Source: Glebionis coronaria
Lineage: Eukaryota; Streptophyta; Magnoliopsida; Asterales; Asteraceae
Length of the DNA: 64,000 nucleotides
Direction of reading: 5' to 3'
NCBI GenBank assembly: GCA_025667525.1
Contig: JANFOE010000578.1
Span: 124,001 to 188,000 of the forward strand
Each line of letters begins with the position of its first letter. Position 1 is the first letter of the stretch. The position numbers and the translations under genes are program-made. Below are positions 56,201-64,000 of this stretch, in pieces. The notes beneath the pieces were generated by a model. It saw nothing but the letters and a program-made list of their open reading frames with translations, did not search any database and was not told where the DNA came from.

Positions 56201-57653
56201 ATCTCCCCCAATGTATCGGTCATCTTAAAAAGCTTAAAAAGCATAAGATGATTGAGTGAATACATTCTTGTAGAGGAGATCTTCCTGCTTTGGTCTTGTA
56301 TCTTGGTCTTGATCTTGTTTGTAACAGCTTTGTTCCTTCATGCTTTCGTGATCTTTATCTTGAGCCTTTGTCATTTGACTTTGAGTGCTTGAGATCTTCA
56401 TCTGTACTCCTTGTGACTAATATGACCTATTACTTTCTTACATTCTTAGGTATCTTGATTATCGCCATCTTGTGCTCTTGTGACTTCTGAATCGACATCG
56501 ATTGCACAGCTACGCCACCTTCTTGATATGCAGCAACATATATAGACACAGATGAAATGGCTTTGAACATTTCATCCTAACTCGGTAGCGTTTTACCTCC
56601 GGTCGGTGAAGACCGTTAAACGGTATTAAATACCGTACCTGTGATCAGGTAGATTCGATTAAGAACCTCCTTGACAGGGTTTCCCAGCGGTAGTAGCCAG
56701 TTCTCTTTACTCGACCGTCTCAAAGCAGACTGCGAACGTAAAGAGTGAATCATAAGGATAAATTATCCGTCTGATTAGAGTCGTCAATTCAGATTTCCTG
56801 GAACAAGTTTGATTCTAAAAGAATCGCACCATTGTTGCTTTCCAGTTTGTCACAAGCTTGATTCATAGAGAATCTTGCGAGTTACCTACCGCAGTGCTGT
56901 TTGATGTTGACACTGGAAGGATTTCCATTCGTCACTGTGAACACTAATGAGTGTCACTCTGAATGTTCTGGCAAGATCACATGGATTTTACGAAGAAACC
57001 TGGAATTAAGTTTGAATCAATTAAGAATCGAAACTTAGTTGCTTTCCAGTTCTCACAAGTTTGATTCGTGTAGAATCGCACAAGTTACCTACCATGAGCT
57101 TGTTTAATGCTGGCTCAAGCAGGATTTCCATCTTCATTGTGAATCGTATCACTCAGATGTTCTGGCAATATCACAAGGATAATGCGTAGGACTTGATTGT
57201 GTCCTAATGAGATGATAGATAGATCTCGATTGGCTCTAGACTCAATAAGTGCGTTTTGGTAATCGGAGGCTGGAGCAGACTGCCACCTTTTCAATATTAA
57301 CTGACTCGGAGTGAAAAAGTCAATAGATACGTGTTGATCTCCGTGACAATGAGACAAGTTTCTTTTGAGAGAAACTCGAATGGCTGGGGAAGGGTTGTGC
57401 ATCGCATCACTGGGTACATGACACTTGTCTTCAAAAGATGTGTTAACCCGGTTTCTACCTAAGTTGCATAGAATATTCAACTCCTTCAATGCTTACCAAT
57501 ACGTCATCATTAGCACCTTGTTGTGCTTGTTCTAGTGCTAACTTAAGTAATTGGTCCGCATTCAGCTTCATTCCACTCCATCTTTCCTAAGGACAACTAT
57601 TTCTAGCTATGGAATGTCCTTGGGTAGATCCCTCCGGTTCTGGTTGGATCATA
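56201..57653 (-). repeat. Duplicated X internal segment
   Basis: Colinear with 58019-59472. It ends at ggatcatag, where it joins the end of the LTR at 57654. It includes the GATTC hairpin modules and the 124-residue frame at 57115-57489. Confidence 0.85.
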
Positions 57654-58018
57654 GTTATTCCCATTTAATCCATAACACAAGATTTAGAAGAGATATTTAG
57701 AGAGAGAAAGAGAAGAAAGTAGAGAGAGAAAAGAGAGAGAATTGGAAGGTTTACACTAAAACTATGTGTTTTATGAAATGAACCAACACCCTCTTCCACA
57801 TGTGGAAGAGGGTTATATATGCCACGGCCTAAGGCCTTTGTGGGCTTCATCTTGGGCCGGGCTTGGCTTTGTTTTGGGCTTACGCCCCTAACTTATACAA
57901 TATTAGCTTAAAGTCCAAGCCCGGTTTTTCCCGACTAACCTATTACAATACAAGACCTTTTAACGACTAAGATGACCTATTACATTCTTGTTCTACTATA
58001 TAAAATATAGGGCTAACA
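57654..58018 (-). repeat. X2 internal LTR
   Basis: The LTR is 365 bp. It starts TGTTAGCCC after a polypurine tract (58019-58028). Its other end lacks the last base or two (…GGAATAAC then TATGATCC). A perfect 26-bp palindrome lies at 57788-57813 beside TATATAA. No primer binding site follows it. Confidence 0.85.
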
Positions 58019-60310
58019 ATCTCCCCCAATGTATCGGTCATCTTAAAAAGCTTAAAAAGCATAAGATGATTGAGTGAATACATTCTTGTAGAGGAGATCT
58101 TCCTGCTTTGGTCTTGTATCTTGGTCTTGATCTTGTTTGTAACAGCTTTGTTCCTTCATGCTTTCGTGATCTTTATCTTGAGCCTTTGTCATTTGACTTT
58201 GAGTGCTTGAGATCTTCATCTATACTCCTTGTGACTAAGATGTCCTATTACATTCTTACATTCTTAGGTATCTTGATTATCGCCATCTTGTTCTCTTGTG
58301 ACTTCTGAATCGACATCGGTTGCACAGCTATGCCACCTTCTTGATATGCAGCAACATATATAGACACGGATGAAATGGCTTTGAACATTTCACCCTAACT
58401 CGGTAGCGTTTTACCTCCGGTCGGTGAAGACCGTTAAACGATATTAAATACCATACATGTGATCAGATAGATTCGATTAAGAACCTCCTTGACAGGGTTT
58501 CTCGGCGGTAGTAGCCAGTTCTCTTTACTCGACCGTCTCTAAGCAGACTGCGAACGTAAAGAGTGAATCATAAGGATAAATTATCCGTCTGATTAGAGTC
58601 GTCAATTCAGATTTCCTGGAACAATTTTGATTCTAAAAGAATCGCACCATTGTTGCTTTCCAGTTTGTCACAAGCTTGATTCATAGAGAATCTTGCGAGT
58701 TACCTACCGCAGTGCTGTTTGATGTTGACACTGGAAGGATTTCCATTCGTCACTGTGAACACTAATGAGTGTCACTCTGAATGTTCTGGCAAGATCACAT
58801 GGATTTTGCGAAGAAACCTGGAATCAAGTTTGAATCAATTAAGAATCCAAACTTAGTTGCTTTCCAGTTCTCACAAGTTTGATTCGTGTAGAATCGCACA
58901 AGTTACCTACCATGAGCTTGTTTGATGCTGGCTCAAGCAGGATTTCCATCTTCATTGTGAATCGTATCACTCAGATGTTCTGGCAATATCACAAGGATAA
59001 TGCGTAGGACTCGATTGTGTCCTAATGAGATGATAAATTGATCTCATTTGGCTCTAGACTCAATAAGTGCATTTTGGTAATCGGAGGTTGGAGCAGATTG
59101 TCACCTTTTCAATATTAACTGACTCGGAGTGAGAAAGTCAATAGATACGTGTTGATCTCCGTGACAATGAGACAAGTTTCTTTTGAGAGAAACTCGAATG
59201 GCTGGGAAGGGTTGTGCATTGCATCACTGGGTCCATGATGACTTGTCTTCAATAGATGTATTGACCCGGTTTCTGCCTAAGTTGCATAGAATATTCAACT
59301 CCTTCAATGCTTACCAATACGTCATCATTAGCACCTTGTTGTGATTGTTCCAGTGCTAACTTAAGTACTTGGTCCGCATTCAGCTTCATTCCACTCCATC
59401 TTTCCTAAGGACAACTATTTCTAGCTATGAAATGTCCTTGGGTAGATCCCTCCGGTTCTGGTTGGATCATAGGACTTAGTTTCCTATCCTAAACCACCTT
59501 TTGACTCCATCGTTCCGTCGTGGATAGTAGGTTGTTTTGGGTATAGATCGTAACCACAAACCATTGAAAACCATTCAAAGTGTTTGATAAAAATCAAAAC
59601 TTTTAACACTTGAAAGTTTTACATTTCCGAAAAGCTCCCCCTACACACATGCATCGATATACGAAATAGTTTGGCATGTGAAGGAAAGAGTTGCACTTGA
59701 GTCTTTAAGATCACTTGTTGTGATATATTACATTTTAATCACATTTTCTCCCCCTATCTCTAATATAAAAATATAATATTAGAGATACCAATTGATTAAA
59801 ATATGACATTTTCCAAAAAATCGACGGGAGAGAAACATGTGTGCACGCATGAATCATGGAACATTTTCAGTCGGGTCGCTCCCCCTCAACAATATATGTG
59901 TGTCTCGAGACAAAATTTGACAAAATTTTAGAAAAACGACACCACAAAATATGTTGAGGTACGGAGTTGAGATGCCTTTTCCGATATAATATATTACATT
60001 TGACAATTTCATATCATTTTCGGAATGTGTTGGATACATAAAATATGACAATTTTAGAGATGTACCCAACAACATTAAAAGGCTTGATTTTTAAACGCTC
60101 CCCCTCAAAAATTGATCAAAATAACATATGACAATTTTGAGATATAAAAACCACTTATGAGGAAGGGAGTGTTGAACACACAATTTTGAAAGATTTAGAA
60201 AAACCTTTTGAGAAATTCTTGAAAAATTGTGTTCAACGGTTTTAAAATAATCAGGATAGAAGATTTCTCTTCTATTGATTAGGGAAAGCGCACTGAAACG
60301 TACACTTCCC
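58019..60310 (-). other. X2 non-coding internal region
   Basis: Holds the GATTC hairpin modules (about 58600-59010), the 12-bp inverted repeat (59755-59787) and purine tracts reading ctcccc on this strand at about 59637, 59750, 59880 and 60101. Nearly identical in reverse to 240-2510. No supported gene. Confidence 0.75.
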
Positions 60311-60326
60311 TTTCGGGTCCGTTTTT

Positions 60327-60837
60327 CATGAGCTCAAAACTTTGATTGTTTTGTGACTAGCTCATGACCGAGAAAAATAAATTCCCCGTTGTAAAGGATA
60401 AGTTATCATCCGTGATAAACTTTCCTTAAGTTGAAGTTCGAGTTCTAAGATGACATTTACTTAGAAATCGTTTTTCATGAACATAAAAACTTTGAATGTT
60501 TTCTATGAGAAGCTCATGACCGAGAAATATGAATTTCTCGTTGAGAAGGATAAGTTATCGTCCGAGATAAACTTTCCTTAGTTGAGGTCCGAGTCCTAAG
60601 CTTTGACGCGCTTAGAAGTCATATACACGAGCTTAAAACTTTCGAATAGTTTGAATGTAAGCTCGTGTCCGAGAAAATCAAATTTCTCGTTTTGAGGATA
60701 AGTCATACTCGGGATGAACTTTCCTATCTTGTGAGCCCGGGCTACAATCTGTAATTTGACTATAATCCATATACACGAGCATAAAACTTTTGAATAGTTT
60801 TATTAGAAGCTCGTGACCGAGAAATATGAATTTCTCG
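60327..60837 (-). repeat. Tandem array of four double stem-loops, period ~149 bp
   Basis: Stem II of the units spans 60327-60366, 60475-60519, 60625-60668 and 60774-60815. Stem I spans 60369-60388, 60521-60540, 60670-60689 and 60818-60837. Stem I is CGAGAAAT/ATTTCTCG or close to it. The outer arms of stem II are CATGAGC/GCTCATG in unit 1 and CACGAGC/GCTCGTG in units 3 and 4. The array starts just downstream of the gag stop. Confidence 0.85.
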
Positions 60838-60929
60838 TTTTGAGGGTAACTTATCGTTGAAGAGATAAAGTTCCCTTTCTTTGACGTTCGAGTTACCGCC
60901 TGATATGTGACTGTAAGTCATCATGAAGC

Positions 60930-63150
60930 TTACTTGTGAAACCCTTGAGACACATATTTCTCTGATATCTGCTTCTTCAGCAACCAAACTCTGAGAGTGT
61001 CTTTTGTTGAACGGGTTACAAATATAGGACCTTTGTGTTCATGTTGAACCGTGACATCGATACCTACACTTGCATCAGAAGTTTGTATGCTTGCATTTGG
61101 GTTAGTGATATCATTGTGAGAGACATGTGGGGGTTCACCTTGAACCTTTGTCGAGCTAGAGGGAAATATCTTGCCAGTAGGAACCCACCTAAGACCAATT
61201 GTTTTAAAGGTTCTACCCGTTGGTATCCACCTAAGACAAGGTCTAGGAGACTTAGTTTTCTCATGAACAACGGAAGACTTATTTGGAGAATAACTATTTC
61301 TTTTGGGGTTCCGTCTTTGAGGTGCTCTAGCTTTTTGGTTCACCTTGTTCAGGACTTTCGTTATACAATCATCATGAATGGCATTAAACACGCATTTGTT
61401 ACATTTCTTGCAAACAAAGTGCTTAGCATCTGAGAAGGCTCTAGAGTTCCTAGGGTTGGCAGAATTGTGCACATCATAGAAGGGTCTAGAATTCCTAGAT
61501 GTGTGATTATCGCTCCTAGGTTGTGGTTTTGTCCTATCTCTTTCTTGTGTCTTGTTTTTAGCATCCTCTAGATAGCTTTTATGTAGTGTCATTTGAACTA
61601 CGCCTAGGCACGTTCTTGGAGCTAGATCTAGAGTTGCTAGAAGCATTCATGTGATCGGGTTTTGCAAAAGCAGTTTGTCTTAAGGTCGGTCTAGATTGTG
61701 GAGTGACTGGTTTTGGATAATTGCTATGTGTATCAGCTTGGGAGGCAAACCTCGGGTTCGACGTCTTAGGTCGTTCAGACTTAAACGCATTCGGTTGTCT
61801 AGCAACTGAGCGTGGTCTGATTGATTGAGAGAGAGGTTTCCCCAAGACAGACTGTTTGGCAAAGTTAGTATCCACACTATTTCCTTTTAACTTCCTTAAT
61901 TCATTCTTTACTGCAGTTAGTGCAAAAACCTTTTCCTGAATCTGAGCTTTTAATTGCTCATTTTGTAGAAGTAATTGAGCGACACGTTGTTCTAACTTAA
62001 TGTTCATATTATCAAATATGTCGTTATCGGCATTCGCGTCATTACTTTCTACAGTGTCGATAGGTTGCACAGATATTTCACTTAATGAAGCAGGCGGAGG
62101 ACTTGGATTTTGAGAAGCCAACTTTGATTCTAACAAATTTATTTGTTTCACAAAATGTTCTTTTTCCGCATTGAAATCTTGAATCTTACAATCCAATTTT
62201 TGTTCAAGAACAACATTTGCTTTTTCAAGTTTTTCAAAATAAGCTTCAAATTTGTCATTTTTCTTTGAAAATTCGAGTTTGGCATCCTCAAAATCTTTTG
62301 TCGTTTGAGCTAAGAGAGTTTTGAGCTCGTGAGTCTTAGAATCAGTATTTAATGGTACCTCAGCCATTGGCTCATTGTCACATGTGGGGCTGATAGTTGT
62401 AACAACGACTTCTGAATCTTTCCCTGAGCTTGTGCTGGTATGATGAGTTTCTGATTCTGACCTGCTGCTTTCTTTATCAACCGAAGAAGCATCCAATGCT
62501 TGATCTTTATCGACAGTTCCCTCTTTCGTCTGCATCAGTCTTTGATTCACCCTTCTTTCCAATTGCCTTTGATGACGTGTTCTTTCAGCAACTGACTTCT
62601 TTATATTACTCATGTGTTGAAGAAGTGTCTCTTTGAATGCTTGAAGATCTACGAGAGTATATTTGGTAAAGTATGTGCTTGTGAACTCTCGATCGTTTTT
62701 GGATAAGCCACTTGAGTCAATGAATTGCTGGAACTGAAGGTTGAGAGATAAAAGGATGTCCATTGATAGAGTCTCGTGAAGATCATCTTTGTTAAGTTCA
62801 AGTTGAAGATGGTCCATATTAAATAGCATTGTTTTGATGAATGTCTCAACATCTTGACCAAATAGTAGAACGAGTACCCGTTTGAATCCAATTTCAATAC
62901 GAGTGCATGTTAGGTCTTCTCTTGAAAGAACCTGAAGGTGTGACTGAAGCAGCTTAAAGTGTTCCATGCATCTTTCTTTTGCTTTCGACAACTTGTATTT
63001 GATTGCATGAACAGTTTTGGTTGTAGAATCCTTGTTAGTAGGTTTACTGATTGGAGTCTCAATGTTTGTCTGAACCTTTGGATTCTGCATCTTCTCTTTA
63101 TTCATCTCAGCCATGGACGTTGTTGTTGTTGAATCCACGAAGATGTCCAT
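60930..63150 (-). pseudogene. X2 gag-like protein (Asteraceae Copia type), one frameshift
   Basis: First frame 63150-61579 (523 residues): MDIFVDSTTTTSMAEMNKEK, an N-terminal region with AKERCMEHFKLLQSHLQVLS and TRHQRQLERRVNQRLMQTKEG, a long coiled coil (LKTLLAQTTKDFEDAKLEFS to VALTAVKNELRKLKGNSVD) and a basic RPRSVARQPNAFKSERPKTS tail. At about 61600 the frame shifts and continues HKSYLEDAKNKTQERDR, then a Cys/His motif KHFVCKKCNKCVFNAIHDDC, and PCLRWIPTGR/LRWVPTGKIF repeats, ending at 60930. It lacks enzymatic domains. It probably acts as a structural or RNA-binding protein of the element (inference). Confidence 0.75.
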
Positions 63151-64000
63151 GAACGGATGTCTCGAAGAAGATATGATGTGTATGGATTACGGATCTTAGT
63201 GGATGTGTTGTGATTTGATTGTGGTTGAAATTCCGAAAATTCCAATTTTTTCTCAGTCCGACAATAAATTCCTCAGTCCGACAAATCGGTAAGCCGAAAA
63301 ATTTTGAATCACCAAATTTTGAAATCGAGTTAGAAATAGCCAAAAACTAGTAGGGAAAAAATTTGAAAAGTGAAAAATTTTGACAAAAATAAAACCTAAA
63401 ATTGGCCTAAAAATTTGAATTTTGGTCCAAAAATTCGAATTTTTGGTCGAAAAATTTTTCGCTTCGCCAAAATTTGAAATTGAAGCTTAAATGGCCTAAA
63501 TATGGTCTAGGAAAAAATAAATTTTTCTATGGTTTTCCCGCCAAAAAACTCTCTTTTTTTTTCTTTTTTTTTGATCTTCGTGTAAACGATGTTCCGAAAC
63601 TAGTCTAGATAGTGGCTAAGTCGAAAAATTACTCAAACAAAATACCCATCGGAATGTCCATCGAAATAACCTTGTCGGAATGACCTTGATCGGAATACCC
63701 TAATCGGAATACCCTAATCGGAATGTCAAATCGGAATGTCAAATTGGAATGTCAAATCGGAATGTCAAATCGGAATGACCAATCGGAATGTCAAATCGGA
63801 ATGACCAATCGGAATGACCAATCGGAATGTCCAAATTGGAATACTCAAATCGGAATGTCAAATCGGAATGACCAATCGGAATGTCAAATCGGAATGTCAA
63901 ATTGGAATGACCAATCGGAATGTATAAACCCTATTCCGATTACACTGATCGGAATAACTGTAAACCCTTTTCCGATGACCTGATCGGAATAAATCCCACT
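63151..64000 (-). other. X2 5' untranslated region with minisatellite
   Basis: Non-coding leader upstream of the gag start at 63150. 63640-63990 is an array of 13-bp-like units (atcggaatgtcaa and atcggaatgacca). The plus-strand frame MSNRNVKLECQIG is a by-product of this repeat. No LTR or primer binding site is seen before the window end. Confidence 0.6.

Larger units (their letters stand above)
55833..64000 (-). mobile_element. Copia-type element X2, gag-bearing, pol-less, 3' end duplicated
   Basis: On the minus strand: 5' untranslated repeats, gag (63150-60930), a stem-loop array, a ~2.8-kb non-coding region, LTR 57654-58018, a second copy of the last 1.45 kb of internal sequence (56201-57653) and LTR 55833-56200. 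No protease, integrase, RT or RNase H lies between gag and LTR, so it is a gag-only element depending on others. The 5' LTR must lie beyond 64000. It is inserted in F. Confidence 0.8.

Noticed and set aside
61035..61433. 132-residue plus-strand ORF over the X2 gag
   Set aside because: Antisense shadow; the minus strand shows the recognisable Cys/His and LRW.PTG motifs.
63723..63983. Plus-strand ORF MSNRNVKLECQIG...
   Set aside because: It is produced by the 13-bp repeat and has repetitive composition without a domain.
63640..63990. Repeat array resembling a CRISPR array
   Set aside because: The units are ~13 bp and contiguous, with no unique spacers, in plant nuclear DNA. It is a minisatellite.

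Overview
This is a repeat-dominated plant nuclear window. It is AT-rich, and I can read it almost completely as LTR retrotransposons. The gag types (Athila with starts such as MQLRS or MRTRSSS, Tekay with MVLTREQ, and a coiled-coil Copia gag carrying KHFVCKKCNKC) are forms I associate with the daisy family (Asteraceae, Anthemideae-like). That assignment is recognition, not a search.

Layout. 1-2865 is the 3' part of a Copia-type element (family X, copy X1, + strand). It sits in the 3' part of a SIRE-like Copia element S (internal 2866-6194, LTR 6195-8021). S cuts a small minus-strand Ty3/gypsy derivative, A (8022-9115, resuming at 47391-47436). The 5' LTR of A was hit by a Tekay chromovirus, B (9116-47385, target duplication gaaac). 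B was split inside pol by an Athila element, C (15653-42499, duplication atgct). C was split between reverse transcriptase and RNase H by a pol-less minus-strand Athila relative, D (22959-35436, duplication ttgcc). D was split by a non-autonomous Tat/Athila-like element, E (25235-32309, duplication atggt). The nest is five deep. B and C reading frames resume where the inserts are removed, so the order A<B<C<D<E is supported by sequence.

47437-50644 is the only likely host DNA. It holds a decayed, intron-containing fragment of the splicing factor gene SR45 and one small, apparently intact plant gene on the minus strand (49177-49590). After that come a truncated E-family LTR (G), a Copia-like LTR piece (Y), the 3' LTR and tail of a D-family Athila (F), and a second family-X copy on the minus strand (X2, 55833 to the window end). 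X2 has a gag ORF but no pol, and its 3' part is duplicated.

Apart from the 49177-49590 gene and possibly the first gag ORF of X2, every coding region is broken by stops, frameshifts, deletions or insertions. The most unusual signals are non-coding: (1) a 149-bp tandem array of paired stem-loops with compensatory changes behind the X gag; (2) inverted repeats directly after the TATA box in LTRs of unrelated families; (3) three GT-AG segments whose removal keeps the Tekay gag frame open; (4) a leader with a GAAA-capped hairpin shared by C and the non-autonomous E; (5) tRNA-like Pol III units antisense within LTRs.
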